Source of the DNA: Saprospiraceae bacterium
Lineage (GTDB): Bacteria; Bacteroidota; Bacteroidia; Chitinophagales; Saprospiraceae
Reading direction: 5' to 3'
Assembly (NCBI GenBank): GCA_016787575.1
Contig: JAEUUO010000019.1
Location: 164,142-228,141 of the forward strand
DNA length: 64,000 nucleotides
Each line of letters starts with the position of its first letter. Position 1 is the stretch's first letter. The notes below the pieces were generated by a model. The model made no database searches. It had not been told where the DNA came from and saw nothing but the letters and a program-made list of their open reading frames with translations. Of this stretch, positions 1 through 10,200 are shown one piece after another. A program made the position numbers and the translations under genes.

Positions 1-1
1 A

Positions 2-1501
2 AAATATAAAGGCAAAACAAATCTTAGATTTGATGATACAAATCCTGTTACTGAAGAAACAGAATATGTAGAGTCCATAAAACAAGATATTCAATGGCTA
101 GGATTTAGTTGGGAGGATCGCGAATTTTATGCAAGCGATTATTTTGAGCAATTGTTTCAATTTGCTGTGCAACTAATTAAAAAAGGCAAAGCTTATGTGG
201 ATGATTTAAGTGCTGAAGAAATTGCAAAATATAAAAAGAGCCCTACGGAAGCAGGATTGGAAAGTCCGTTTAGAAACAGAAATATTGAAGAAAATTTAGA
301 CTTGTTCTTCAAAATGCGGGATGGTAAATTTCAGGAGGGAGAAAAGGTTTTACGTGCAAAAATAGATATGGGCTCTCCAAATATGCATATGAGAGATCCC
401 ATTTTATACCGCATTTTATACAAGCCACATCATCGCACAGGTACTGAGTGGTGCATTTATCCAATGTATGATTTTGCACATGGACAGTCAGATTCTATTG
501 AAGGCATAACGCATTCGATTTGTACATTGGAGTTTGAAAATCACAGACCTTTGTATAATTGGTGTATTGAAAATCTAGGCATTTTTCCTTCACAACAAAT
601 TGAGTTTGCAAGATTGAATTTAAGTTATACAGTAATGAGCAAACGGAAATTACTGCAACTCGTTCGTGAAAATTATGTAGAAGGGTGGGACGACCCTAGA
701 ATGCCTACTTTGTGTGGACTTAGACGTAGAGGCTATACTCCTGAAGCTATTCGGCATTTTACAAATTTGGTTGGGATTGCCCGTAGAGACAATGTGATTG
801 ATTTGGCTTTACTTGAATTTGCGGTTCGGGAAGATCTAAATAAACGAGCAACCCGTGTCATGGCAATTTTCGATCCTTTAAAAGTAATTCTTACAAATTA
901 CGAGAATCAAATTGAGCAATTAGAAATAGAAAATAACCCTGAAGATCCTGAAGCAGGAAAGCGACTTGTGCCTTTTGGAAAAGTATTGTATATTGAACAA
1001 GAAGATTTTATGGAAAACCCCGTTGATAAGTACTTTCGCTTAACCAAAGACGGAATGGTTAGATTAAAGGGAGCTTATATTGTAAAATGCGAAGAAATTA
1101 TTAAAGATAATAATGGTAAAGTAATTGAATTGCATTGTTCGTATATTCAAAATAGTAAAAGTGGTCAGGATCAATCGGGACTGAAACCCAAAGCTACTAT
1201 TCATTGGGTTGAGGAGAGCAATGCAATTAATGCTGAATTGCGATTGTACGATCGGTTATTTACGGTGCCTGACCCGGATGATCAAGAATTAGATTTTAAA
1301 GCATTTATTAACAAGGATTCTTTGGTTAAAATTAAAGCTGCTAAGGTTGAACCATTTTTGAAATCAACGAAGCCAGGAAATTTTTATCAGTTTATAAGAA
1401 AAGCTTATTTTGCTACAGATTTAGATTCGACATCGGAAAATTTGATTTTTAATCGGACTGTCAATTTGAAAGATTCTTGGCAAAAAACACAGGATAAATA
1501 G
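2..1501 (+). CDS. glnS: glutaminyl-tRNA synthetase (5' end missing)
   Basis: Class I aminoacyl-tRNA synthetase that charges tRNA-Gln with glutamine in the cytoplasm. The frame is open from base 2, so the gene starts upstream of the window; about 499 residues are present, against roughly 550 in the family, and the HIGH-motif segment is missing. The first visible residues contain LRFDDTNP and a downstream WLGF, a strongly conserved stretch just after the HIGH region. The KMSKS-type loop reads VMSKRK at about residue 211-216 of the fragment. The C-terminal anticodon-binding beta-barrels appear complete. Only 8 bases separate its stop from pyrR, suggesting co-transcription. GluRS is less likely because the DDTNP and LEFENHRPLYNW signatures are those of GlnRS. 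Confidence 0.95.
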   Translation, partial: KYKGKTNLRFDDTNPVTEETEYVESIKQDIQWLGFSWEDREFYASDYFEQLFQFAVQLIKKGKAYVDDLSAEEIAKYKKSPTEAGLESPFRNRNIEENLDLFFKMRDGKFQEGEKVLRAKIDMGSPNMHMRDPILYRILYKPHHRTGTEWCIYPMYDFAHGQSDSIEGITHSICTLEFENHRPLYNWCIENLGIFPSQQIEFARLNLSYTVMSKRKLLQLVRENYVEGWDDPRMPTLCGLRRRGYTPEAIRHFTNLVGIARRDNVIDLALLEFAVREDLNKRATRVMAIFDPLKVILTNYENQIEQLEIENNPEDPEAGKRLVPFGKVLYIEQEDFMENPVDKYFRLTKDGMVRLKGAYIVKCEEIIKDNNGKVIELHCSYIQNSKSGQDQSGLKPKATIHWVEESNAINAELRLYDRLFTVPDPDDQELDFKAFINKDSLVKIKAAKVEPFLKSTKPGNFYQFIRKAYFATDLDSTSENLIFNRTVNLKDSWQKTQDK

Positions 1502-1509
1502 ATTTTGTA

Positions 1510-2064
1510 ATGAGTAAAAAGGCCAAAGTTATACTTACAGAAGAAGCAATGAATATTGCTCTTGACAGGCTTTGTTATCAATTAATTGAACAACACGATG
1601 ATTTTTCTAACAGCTGTTTAATTGGAATTCAACATAAAGGCGCTTTACTTGCTGATCGACTTTTTCGAAAATTGAAAGATTTGAATCCCACCAATTATCT
1701 TGAATTTGGAAAAATAGACATTACCTTTTCCAGAGATGATTTTAAAACTAATTTTAAATTACAACCCTCTTATCCAACAGAAATTAATTTTTTGGTTGAG
1801 TCTAAGCGGGTCATCCTGGTAGACGATGTTTTATATACTGGTAGAACCATTCAAGCAGCTTTGCATGAAATTCAAAATTATGGAAGACCCCATAAAACAG
1901 AACTTCTCGTATTGGTTGACAGACATTTTAACAGGCAAGTTCCAATTCAAGCAGATTATTTTGGAATTCGAGTTGACGCATTGGACAATTCCTACGTAAA
2001 GGTAGATTGGAAAGAGGAAAGCGGTACGGATCGCGTTTTATTTTATGAAAAAGAACGTGAATAA
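1510..2064 (+). CDS. pyrR: PyrR-type bifunctional pyrimidine regulator / uracil phosphoribosyltransferase
   Basis: Type I phosphoribosyltransferase of 184 residues, the normal size for PyrR. The PRPP-binding loop VDDVLYTGRT is at residues 104-113, and IGIQHKGALLADRL near residue 38 matches the conserved N-terminal substrate region. In Bacillus PyrR binds pyr mRNA and also converts uracil plus PRPP to UMP; whether it regulates RNA in Bacteroidota is not established here. It lies directly upstream of pyrB, which supports a pyrimidine role. I saw no attenuator hairpin between the two genes. The start is an ATG 8 bases after glnS. Confidence 0.9.
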   Translation: MSKKAKVILTEEAMNIALDRLCYQLIEQHDDFSNSCLIGIQHKGALLADRLFRKLKDLNPTNYLEFGKIDITFSRDDFKTNFKLQPSYPTEINFLVESKRVILVDDVLYTGRTIQAALHEIQNYGRPHKTELLVLVDRHFNRQVPIQADYFGIRVDALDNSYVKVDWKEESGTDRVLFYEKERE

Positions 2065-2074
2065 TCTTTTAGAA

Positions 2075-3013
2075 ATGACGGACCAAAAAATAAGCACCAG
2101 ACATTTAATTGGTATCAGAGATCTGACAGTTGCTGATATTAAATTATTGCTAGAAACAGGAAAGCAATTTAAAGAAGTATTGCAAAGACCAATTAAAAAA
2201 GTGCCATCTTTAAGAGATGTTACAATAGCCAATTTATTTTTTGAAAACTCTACTCGAACCAGGATGTCATTTGAATTGGCTGAAAAACGACTCTCGGCGG
2301 ATGTAATAAATTTTTCAGCAAGTGGCTCTTCTGTTTCCAAAGGAGAAAGTCTATTGGATACTGTGCAGAATATTCTGGCAATGAAAGTGGATATTATTGT
2401 TTTGCGACATGCTGCAGTTGGGGCGGCAAAATTTTTATCCGAAAAAGTTCCGGCAACTATTGTAAATGCAGGTGATGGTACGCACGAACATCCAACACAA
2501 GCATTGTTAGATGCCTTTTCAATTCAAGAGGCTTTGGGCACTATAAAGAATGTTAAAGTTGCATTAATTGGAGATATACTTCATAGTAGGGTAGCGCTTT
2601 CTAACATACTTTGTTTAAATAAATTAGGTGCAAAAGTTAAGGTCTGCGGACCTCCAACCTTGATTCCAAAATACATAGAATCCTTGGGCGTTGAAATTGA
2701 ATTCAATCTACAAAATATTTTAAATTGGTGTGATGTCGCCAATGTTTTGCGAATTCAAACTGAACGAATGGAATTGCAGTATTTTCCTTCGGCAAGGGAA
2801 TACAGTCAATTTTTCGGAGTATCAAAAAACGAACTTGATTTATTGTCAAAAAAAATTGTATTGATGCATCCGGGACCTATTAATAGAGGTGTTGAATTGA
2901 ATTCTGATGCCGCAGATTCTGAATATTCTATAATTTTAAACCAAGTGGAAAATGGAGTAGCAATTCGCATGGCTGTTCTTTATCATTTGGCGGGTCATAG
3001 AATGTCAAGTTGA
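2075..3013 (+). CDS. pyrB: aspartate carbamoyltransferase, catalytic chain
   Basis: Joins carbamoyl phosphate to aspartate, the committed step of pyrimidine synthesis. Counting from the ATG at 2075 (312 residues), the carbamoyl-phosphate loop STRTR is at 59-63, HPTQ at about 139-142 and HPGPINRG at 265-272. An in-frame ATG at 2045 would add ten residues and overlap pyrR by 20 bases. I prefer 2075 because family members begin only a few residues before the conserved (H)LLGI stretch and because it leaves a clean 10-base gap after pyrR. No pyrI regulatory chain is visible nearby. The glycosyltransferase follows after 10 bases. Confidence 0.93.
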   Translation: MTDQKISTRHLIGIRDLTVADIKLLLETGKQFKEVLQRPIKKVPSLRDVTIANLFFENSTRTRMSFELAEKRLSADVINFSASGSSVSKGESLLDTVQNILAMKVDIIVLRHAAVGAAKFLSEKVPATIVNAGDGTHEHPTQALLDAFSIQEALGTIKNVKVALIGDILHSRVALSNILCLNKLGAKVKVCGPPTLIPKYIESLGVEIEFNLQNILNWCDVANVLRIQTERMELQYFPSAREYSQFFGVSKNELDLLSKKIVLMHPGPINRGVELNSDAADSEYSIILNQVENGVAIRMAVLYHLAGHRMSS

Positions 3014-3023
3014 CGCATTTTGA

Positions 3024-4202
3024 ATGATGGAGTCCTATATTTTGCATTTGCCAAAATGGTTTCCAAACGATGATGATAATCTTGAGGGTGTTTTTGTTCG
3101 TCGTCACATCCAGTGTTCATCCTATAAATATCATGCTAAACTTATTTATCTTAAAAGCAGCTCAAGAATAATTCCGAAATCATTTTATATTGTAGAGAAC
3201 ATTAAGCATGATTTTGGTGATTATTATTTGATTTATTATAAAAAAAATTATGTTGGACTTGAGTCTATTGATAAATTAATTAAATTATTTGTTTATTATT
3301 ATTTGTTGTTAAAATATTGCAATAGAATAATTAGACTTAATGGGAAGCCACATGCTATTCATGTTCATGTTTTATTGAGATCGGCTATGGTCGCATTGTA
3401 TTATAAATTATTTTATTCAATTCCCTATTTTATCACAGAACACAATACAATTTTCACAAATTCTCAAAAATTATTGCCAAATAATTTAAAGCATCAATTA
3501 AGGAAATATGTAGTTGTCAAAGCTAAAGGCATAATTGCAGTTTCAGATAATTTAAAATGGGGAATGCTTAATTACAAATTGCAGAATACTAATTATAATG
3601 TAGTTTACAACAATGTCGACACATCTGTGTTTTGCAAGGCACCTAAAAAACCATCAGTGGTTTTAAAATGCCTTCATGTTTCTGAATTTAAAAATGATCA
3701 TAAAAATATAATTGGAATTTTAAATGTCATTAAGGAACTTAAAATGCAAGGATTTCCGGTTTATCTCGACTTAGTAGGATATGGTCAGGATTGTCAAATG
3801 TTACTGGATTTTATAAAAGGAAATGAATTGGATTCTCATATTCGGTATTTGGGTAAACTATTGCCAAATGCTTTGGCAAAGTGTTATCAAGCTGCGGATG
3901 TATTCGTATTATTCAGCAATAAAGAGAATATGCCCTGTGTAATAGCCGAATCTCTTTGTTGCGGTACTCCCGTAATAAGCACTCACGTTGGAGGAATTCG
4001 GGAGGTTGTGCACTCTGGGAATGGAATTTTGATTGAAGCCGGGAACCAGTTAAGTTTAAAAAAAGCAATGGAGGACTTTTACTTAAACAGGCATCAATAT
4101 CATGCTGATATAATTTCCGATGAGGCTATTTCTAAATTCTGTGACCAAGCTATTGGCGCTAAAATTACCAAATGCTATGACACATTGACTGCATGTGGTT
4201 AA
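3024..4202 (+). CDS. glycosyltransferase family 4-type protein (GT-B fold)
   Basis: Predicted cytoplasmic glycosyltransferase of 392 residues using a nucleotide-activated sugar. The N-terminal acceptor domain includes the HVHVLLRSA and FITEHNT segments. The C-terminal donor domain carries VDLVGYGQD, IRYLGKL and the GT4-type donor-binding segment NMPCVIAESLCCGTPVIS (about residues 304-321), followed by VGGIREVV. Donor, acceptor and product cannot be told from sequence; exopolysaccharide, O-antigen-like glycan or T9SS-linked anionic polysaccharide are possibilities. It follows pyrB by 10 bases, so it probably shares that transcript, although the functional link is unclear. Two adjacent ATG codons (3024 and 3027) are both usable. 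Confidence 0.85.
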   Translation: MMESYILHLPKWFPNDDDNLEGVFVRRHIQCSSYKYHAKLIYLKSSSRIIPKSFYIVENIKHDFGDYYLIYYKKNYVGLESIDKLIKLFVYYYLLLKYCNRIIRLNGKPHAIHVHVLLRSAMVALYYKLFYSIPYFITEHNTIFTNSQKLLPNNLKHQLRKYVVVKAKGIIAVSDNLKWGMLNYKLQNTNYNVVYNNVDTSVFCKAPKKPSVVLKCLHVSEFKNDHKNIIGILNVIKELKMQGFPVYLDLVGYGQDCQMLLDFIKGNELDSHIRYLGKLLPNALAKCYQAADVFVLFSNKENMPCVIAESLCCGTPVISTHVGGIREVVHSGNGILIEAGNQLSLKKAMEDFYLNRHQYHADIISDEAISKFCDQAIGAKITKCYDTLTACG

Positions 4203-4240
4203 AGTAATGTTATTGTGGTTTTAAGAACTTTAGACTGCAT

Positions 4241-4248
4241 TAATTTTG
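4241..4248 (+). promoter_or_regulatory. TAnnTTTG -7 box before the TlpA-like gene
   Basis: TAATTTTG is an exact match to the Bacteroidota -7 consensus and ends 14 bases before the ATG at 4263. No TTTG -33 element stands at the usual 19-base spacing, so the call rests on the -7 box and its position only. Confidence 0.35.
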
Positions 4249-4262
4249 GGTAAAAATTAAAT

Positions 4263-5699
4263 ATGAGCTTTAATCATTTTGAGTTTAATTTAAGGTTTTT
4301 TGCAATTTTGGTTGTTACCATTCTCAGTTTGCCTAAGCTACAGGCAGAAGCTTATAAAATTAAAGTCGATATTACCGGTTATAGAAATGATACCCTTTTA
4401 TTGGGATATCATTTTGGAGACAAACAATATATTAGGGATACAGCGTTCAGAACCAAAGATGGATTTGTGTTTAAGGGAGATTCATTGCTTGAAGCAGGAA
4501 TGTATCTAATTGTAGTTTTACCTTCCCATGACTTTTTTCAGTTTCTAGTTGATGGTGAAAAACAAAATTTTAGTATTCAAACTAAAATCGAGAATCTTAC
4601 CGAAAATTTGTCATTTAAATCCTCCAAAATAAATGATGATTTTGTAAAGTATGTTGATTTTATTTCAAGCAGGAGAATTCTAGCAGATTCTTTTTCAAGG
4701 CAAGTGAAATTAGAAAAAGATTCTACTAGAATAAAATTTTTTGAATCACGTCTAAATCAGTTTGATACGGAAGTTAAAGCCTACCAGCAAGATGTATTAA
4801 GCAAACAGCCCACGAGCCTTCTTAGTTTAATTATTCGCTCCAGTTTGGATGTTGAGATACCGGACTTTAGTAAGTTGCCTCCGGAAAAGAGAGACATAGC
4901 TATTTTTGATTACTACAAAGAACATTATTTTGATCATTTTGATTTTAAAGATGATCGGGGAGTCAGGATTCCGCTGTATTTCCAAAAAATAGATAGGTAC
5001 ATTGAAAAACTTACTGTTCAGCATCCCGATTCGATTGGTTTGGCACTAGATTTTGTTTTGAATAATTGCACGGCTAATTCAGAAAATCTTAAATTTCTTT
5101 TATCGCATTATTTAAATTCATATGCAAACTCAAAATACGTCGGAATGGATGGAGTATACGTTCATCTAGTTGAAAATTTCTATGCCAATGGAAAAGCACC
5201 CTGGATGGATAAAGAAAATCTTGCTAAAATGATTGCGGATGCTAAATCTTTAAAACCTCTGTTGATTGACCGAATTGCTCCAAATATTAAAGTTTTTAGA
5301 AAAGATTCTATTCCGATCCAATTACATGAAATAAAATCACCATATCTTGTGTTAATATTTTGGGCGCCGGATTGTGGACATTGTAAGAAATCTATGCCTT
5401 TTGTGGTAGATTTTTATAATAAGTTCAAAACCAAAGGAGTAGAAATTTTAGCAGTTTGTACTAAAACTGGCCAGGATGAGAAAACTTGTTGGGAAAGCGT
5501 AGAAAGTATGCACATGGGAAACTGGATAAATGCCTCAGATCCAACGCATTCATCCAAGTTTAAGATTATTTATGACCTAAAAACCACCCCCCAAATTTAC
5601 ATTCTTGATAAAAACAAGAAGATTTTGACAAAAAAAATTGGGGCAGAACAACTTGGAGATATAATGGATAAGTTGTTGACTATCAAAGAAAACGAATAA
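4263..5699 (+). CDS. TlpA-like thioredoxin-fold protein with DUF4369/DUF5106-like N-terminal region
   Basis: Exported thiol-disulfide protein of 478 residues. A hydrophobic signal segment covers about residues 8-28. It is followed by a beta-rich region (30-120) with the DTLLLGYHFGDKQY pattern seen in DUF4369 proteins, then a helical linker domain (about 130-330) like DUF5106. A C-terminal thioredoxin fold (about 335-478) carries the redox site CGHC at residues 371-374 after LIFWAPD, and the cis-Pro region TTPQIYILD. Bacteroidota proteins of this architecture are periplasmic and probably reduce or isomerise disulfides, possibly for cytochrome maturation; the partner is unknown. It has its own -7 box and is separated from the upstream operon by 60 bases. 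Confidence 0.85.
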   Translation: MSFNHFEFNLRFFAILVVTILSLPKLQAEAYKIKVDITGYRNDTLLLGYHFGDKQYIRDTAFRTKDGFVFKGDSLLEAGMYLIVVLPSHDFFQFLVDGEKQNFSIQTKIENLTENLSFKSSKINDDFVKYVDFISSRRILADSFSRQVKLEKDSTRIKFFESRLNQFDTEVKAYQQDVLSKQPTSLLSLIIRSSLDVEIPDFSKLPPEKRDIAIFDYYKEHYFDHFDFKDDRGVRIPLYFQKIDRYIEKLTVQHPDSIGLALDFVLNNCTANSENLKFLLSHYLNSYANSKYVGMDGVYVHLVENFYANGKAPWMDKENLAKMIADAKSLKPLLIDRIAPNIKVFRKDSIPIQLHEIKSPYLVLIFWAPDCGHCKKSMPFVVDFYNKFKTKGVEILAVCTKTGQDEKTCWESVESMHMGNWINASDPTHSSKFKIIYDLKTTPQIYILDKNKKILTKKIGAEQLGDIMDKLLTIKENE

Positions 5700-5771
5700 T
5701 TAAACTTTTAAAGGAAGTCGTAAATGGTTTAAAAATTTATTTAGTTAATTATATATTATAAATAATTATAA

Positions 5772-5779
5772 TATATTTG
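5772..5779 (+). promoter_or_regulatory. TAnnTTTG -7 box before the haloperoxidase-like gene
   Basis: TATATTTG matches the Bacteroidota -7 consensus exactly and lies 44 bases upstream of the preferred ATG at 5824. The surrounding DNA is extremely AT-rich and no -33 TTTG is seen at 19 bases, so a chance match is possible. Confidence 0.35.
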
Positions 5780-5823
5780 TGACTGATAACGTTGTTATCG
5801 TGTATTTTGTAAAACCATTGAGT

Positions 5824-7173
5824 ATGACCTATATAAGAACCTCACTTAAAGGCTTATTTTTATTATTTGCCTTTTTATTAATGACTTCGTGTCAAAAGGA
5901 AACAAATCATGTTCCTGAAAGTCCATTTATAAACAATGCAGATCCACAGATTGTACAGGATTGGGTTGGATTGTCAATCGATTTATCAAATGCCTGCAAT
6001 GGATTTAATGACCTGATTGCCAGTAGAGCTCACTATTATTTGGCTTTAACTATGTATGAATCCTTATTACCTGGATTAAGAAATTATCAAACGCTTCAGG
6101 TTCGCTTGGCTAATTTTCAAACAACTTTACCTATCCCGGATCAAACAAAAACCTACAATTGGATGATTGTTTCAAATCAAGCCTTAGCTATTGTTGCAAC
6201 TGAATTATTTCAAGCATCCGGTACGCAGAATTTAAATAAAATTACCCAGTTAAGAGATAAATACATCTTGGCTGCATCGAATGAATTAAATGAAGAAATT
6301 ATTCGAAATTCTAAAGAATTGGGCAATGAAATAGGTTGGAAAATACGTGACTATTCTCAATTAGATGGTCGTTCAGATTCCTATTTAAATAATTATCCCG
6401 CTTATACCTTGCCATCTAAGGAGGGATGCTGGATTCCGACTCCTCCTGATTATTCAGCTAAATTATTGTTGCCCTATTGGGGCTCCAGCACGCCTGCAAT
6501 GACTGAAAATGTACAAAGTATATTGCCTTCTCGGTTATTGCTCTACAATACTTCCCAATCTTCTATTATGTATTCTGAAGCAATTGAAGTGTATAATATG
6601 ACAAATAATTTAAGCACTTCTCAAAGAGAATTCTATGAATATTGGAATCAACCCAAGGATCATGAGGCAACTCCATTGAATCATTGTCTATTGTTAATGT
6701 CGCAAATGAGTGATGACAAAGGATTGCGTTTAGATCAAGCCCTAGAGCTATATACCAGGATGGCTATTGCTATTTATGATGGTTATATTTTAAGTTGGAA
6801 AACAAAATTTACATACAATTTATTGAGACCTTCCAGCTATATTAAACAAAATATAAATAGATATTTTATTCCTGAATATTCAAGCAATCCAACTCCTGAT
6901 TTTGTCTCTGAAAATGCGCTTATTTACAGTGCTTGTTCAGAAATATTAGGCAACTATTTTGGTTATAGAACCTCCTTTGTGGATTACACACAATCGACTC
7001 GGATTAATTTACGAGAAAGCAAACGACATTTTGAATCTTTTAATATTATGGCAAAAGAAGCAGCTTATGTCGATTTATTTTCTGCTGCCTATTTCCGTAC
7101 GAGTATAGATATTGGCTTTCAAATGGGTTTTGACCTGTCTCAAAATGTTTTAAATCTAAAATTACAATACTAA
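5824..7173 (+). CDS. lipoprotein of the vanadium haloperoxidase / PAP2 fold, predicted catalytically degenerate
   Basis: Exported lipoprotein of 449 residues from the ATG at 5824. The signal peptide ends in the lipobox-like LMTSC. A GTG at 5779 could add 15 residues but would put extra sequence before the signal peptide. Similarity to Bacteroidota vanadium-dependent haloperoxidase-like proteins is clear along the helical C-terminal half: motif 1 (K-x6-RP) is intact at K328-R335-P336 and followed by SYI as in relatives. The segment where relatives read S-G-H reads S362-E363-N364. The final motif, where relatives read S-R then His, has V416-D417 and Y423. Two of three phosphate/vanadate-binding motifs are therefore altered, with the frame fully open. 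I infer a non-catalytic descendant, or one with a changed activity. Motif alignment was done by eye. Confidence 0.75.
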   Translation: MTYIRTSLKGLFLLFAFLLMTSCQKETNHVPESPFINNADPQIVQDWVGLSIDLSNACNGFNDLIASRAHYYLALTMYESLLPGLRNYQTLQVRLANFQTTLPIPDQTKTYNWMIVSNQALAIVATELFQASGTQNLNKITQLRDKYILAASNELNEEIIRNSKELGNEIGWKIRDYSQLDGRSDSYLNNYPAYTLPSKEGCWIPTPPDYSAKLLLPYWGSSTPAMTENVQSILPSRLLLYNTSQSSIMYSEAIEVYNMTNNLSTSQREFYEYWNQPKDHEATPLNHCLLLMSQMSDDKGLRLDQALELYTRMAIAIYDGYILSWKTKFTYNLLRPSSYIKQNINRYFIPEYSSNPTPDFVSENALIYSACSEILGNYFGYRTSFVDYTQSTRINLRESKRHFESFNIMAKEAAYVDLFSAAYFRTSIDIGFQMGFDLSQNVLNLKLQY

Positions 7174-7237
7174 TGAAATTCAAACAGTTTTATTTAAAAT
7201 CTTTAATTTGAATTTTAATAGTGTGTTCTAAAATATT

Positions 7238-7269
7238 AAAAGAAGTAAGTTTTATTGCTTACTTCTTTT
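7238..7269. terminator. hairpin terminator between convergent genes
   Basis: A perfect 12-base inverted repeat (7238-7249 with 7258-7269) encloses an 8-base loop and is followed on the plus strand by a T-rich run. Its right arm overlaps the stop codon and last lysine codons of the minus-strand AsmA-like gene. It is best placed to end the haloperoxidase-like transcript and may act in both directions. Confidence 0.65.
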
Positions 7270-10200
7270 CTTTTTTAAATGGATTCCATTCTTTCATTTT
7301 ATTCTTAATATCATCTACATTCACCTTGTCGCCTGGTTTTTTTAAACTATCTAAAGGTTGATTTAAGATATCTTTCGCTTTCTTGACTAAATTAGAATCG
7401 ATAACTTTAGTTGCTTCCTTGCTTCCTTTCTCCAAAATATCTTTTTTGAAATTATCTGTTTTTTCGTTTGCTTTTTTCAATAAACTATCTTCATATTTAT
7501 TCAGTTCATTTGCTGCACGTTCCTTCAATTTTTCAGATTCTTGCTCCGCCCGATTTGTAAGGCTGTCTTTTATGGAGTTTTTTAAATCAGACCCAACTGT
7601 TGAGGCTGATTGTTCATCACCCTTATCGTTTACCCACTTCAGATTTAGCTCCGGATTTGTTAAACTGCCCTTCATAGAAACCAAAATATTCAAAGTTTTA
7701 AAGTTTAGTCCATTTATACCTGTTTTTGAAAGCACACCATTTAATTTTTCCAAACCCTTTTCAAGTTGAACCGTCTTGCTAACTTGTTCAAATTTATTCT
7801 TTGGTATATTAAATAAAAACTTGTAATCCATTTCGCCATTAATCTTATGGTTACCACCTATGGTTATGCCAACATCCTCTATAGACTTGTTGAATTCTTT
7901 AATAGAGACAAATCCATTTTTTACAGTTATCCAATTTTTTGTATTTTTTAAATTAATGTTCTTTATAGAGGATAAATTTAATTTGCTGGCCATTTGATCA
8001 ATGGGTTTAAATCCTTTTATTGAACCTTCAAGTGTTTCTATAAAACCATCTAAATTGATACTTTCGTAAATTGGGTTAAGAGCTTTATCTAAACTTCCTT
8101 GCAGGATAATATTGCTGTTAAAAAAACCCTGAATATAACCCATGATCGGTGCAAGTTTTTTAACACTTACTAAAGAATTAAAAGCGTTAGAAAACCGAAC
8201 TTTTGACAAATCATACTTAAAATTGTAGCTCGGACTGGTTGGATTCTTAGTACTAAACAAGCCATTTAAAATCATTTTGCCTCCCATTGCATTTGAATTT
8301 ATATTATCAAACAAAACTTCGGATTCAGCTACCTTCATCTGGCCTTGCAATTCATTCATTTTGAGGGGGCGATATATAAACTGTTTTACCTTAAAATTGA
8401 TGTCTAAATTAAATTCCGGTGGGATTTGGAAAGCTAAAGTGTCCGCACCTTGTGTTGTTTGAATATTCGTGTCAATTTTTAGAAAGAGGTCTGCATCAAA
8501 TACAGCAGCATTTAACTGCATTTTACCCTTTAATACTTTGTTTTCAAGCATATAAGAAGCTAAATTATTAAAGGTACCATTGGCTTGAATTTGATTTCCA
8601 TTAATTTCTGCCGAAAAATCACTGAGCTGAAATTGATCACTTAAAAGCAATCCAGAACATGCTAAATTATTTATTTTGTAATCCGGATAGATTAATTTCG
8701 AAATGCTGGATTTAATTGATATTTGAACTCCTTTTAAGTCATTTGTTGTAATAGTGGATGGTTCAGATTTAGTGGAAGTTTCCTCGCTAAGCCATTCGGT
8801 TAAATCTATGATTTGACTTTGGCTTTCAATTTTAATATTTAGGTTTGATGAAGCTGTAAAGTACTTGAGAGGCTGGATCCAATCAATTTTAGATTTTATA
8901 TCACTTTTTCCAAACAGCATGTTAAAATTTGAAACTTGGATCAACTCAGGATTTAAGTTTACAGTTGCTTGGGTAATATTAATTTTAGGCACTTGAGGGG
9001 CCATATAAATTATATTATCGCAAAATACACTCCCTTCCAATTTTATTTCAGAATATGCATTATTAGCAATAGCATGTTCGTTAAATTTAAAATCAATATT
9101 AGGCAATACTTTTCCAGAAATAGTAGTGCCATTTGACATCGGATAAAATGAATTTAAATCTGCTAAGTTTAAGATGCCTTTTAGCTTTCCAGAAATATTC
9201 TTTTCTTTAAAAATATCTAATATTTCAATAGAGCCACTTAAAACCTGATTGTTTAAATTCATTTTAAAATCATTCATAGTAAAATAGGCTCCATTTCCAT
9301 AAATATCTGAATTTGCAGATTTAATGTCAAAATAGACATCTTGGATTTTTAATTGCTTCTGAGGATATTTAAGGGTTCCATTATCGATTTTGCATTGAAT
9401 GTCCCAATTTGGATACAACTTATTTAGAGAGGAATAGATTCCATTAAATTTTGCTGCAAGCATGAATGTACCATCTGATTCAACAGACTTGTAGTCTTTG
9501 GTATAGGCATTTGGCAATATTGAAAACAAATCTTTAAACTGATTTCCCGGTGCTTGGAGCGCTAGGTTTAATACAGTAGAATCTTTAAGCAATTGAATGT
9601 CACCATTGCATTGTAATTTAAGGTTATTAAAATTTAATGCAGCTTCTCTAATTTTAAGTTTTGAATCATACTCAGAATAGTTTAAATTTAATTTTAGATC
9701 CATTAAAAGATTTGCAAATAAAGGGATGCCATTGGAAGAATAATTAAAGGATTGAATGGTCGTATTAGAATTAAGATCAAAACTTTCATTAGATTGTAAA
9801 ATCTTGCCATTGTGATTTAAATTAAGTAATTGCAAAGTAACATGGTTAAACCTATCTTCCAATATAAAACTACCATTTTCAATGAAGTAACTACTTATTT
9901 CAAGGCTGGCATTTGTATTTGCTGTTGATGAGTCGGAATTTAGTTTCAATATTTGACCATTATTTCGCAAACTGTCATATTGTATGTAATTAATTGTGGG
10001 TTGAATCAAGCCAAAGGATTTTATAACCATATTTTGGCGATCCATTAATATTTTCCAAAAATTTAGGCTTACCCTTATTTCCTCGCCGTTAAAGAATTGC
10101 GAAGTATCCGTTTCGCTATATACATAACATTGAGGTTTTAGAATTGAAATTGATAGATTTGGAAAGTCTTTCAAAAGGGATAAATTGGCATCTTCAAATT

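Noticed and set aside
5779..7173. Haloperoxidase-like gene as a pseudogene
   Set aside because: The frame is uninterrupted, codon use matches its neighbours and the signal peptide is intact. Only specific active-site residues differ, which fits an altered protein better than decay.
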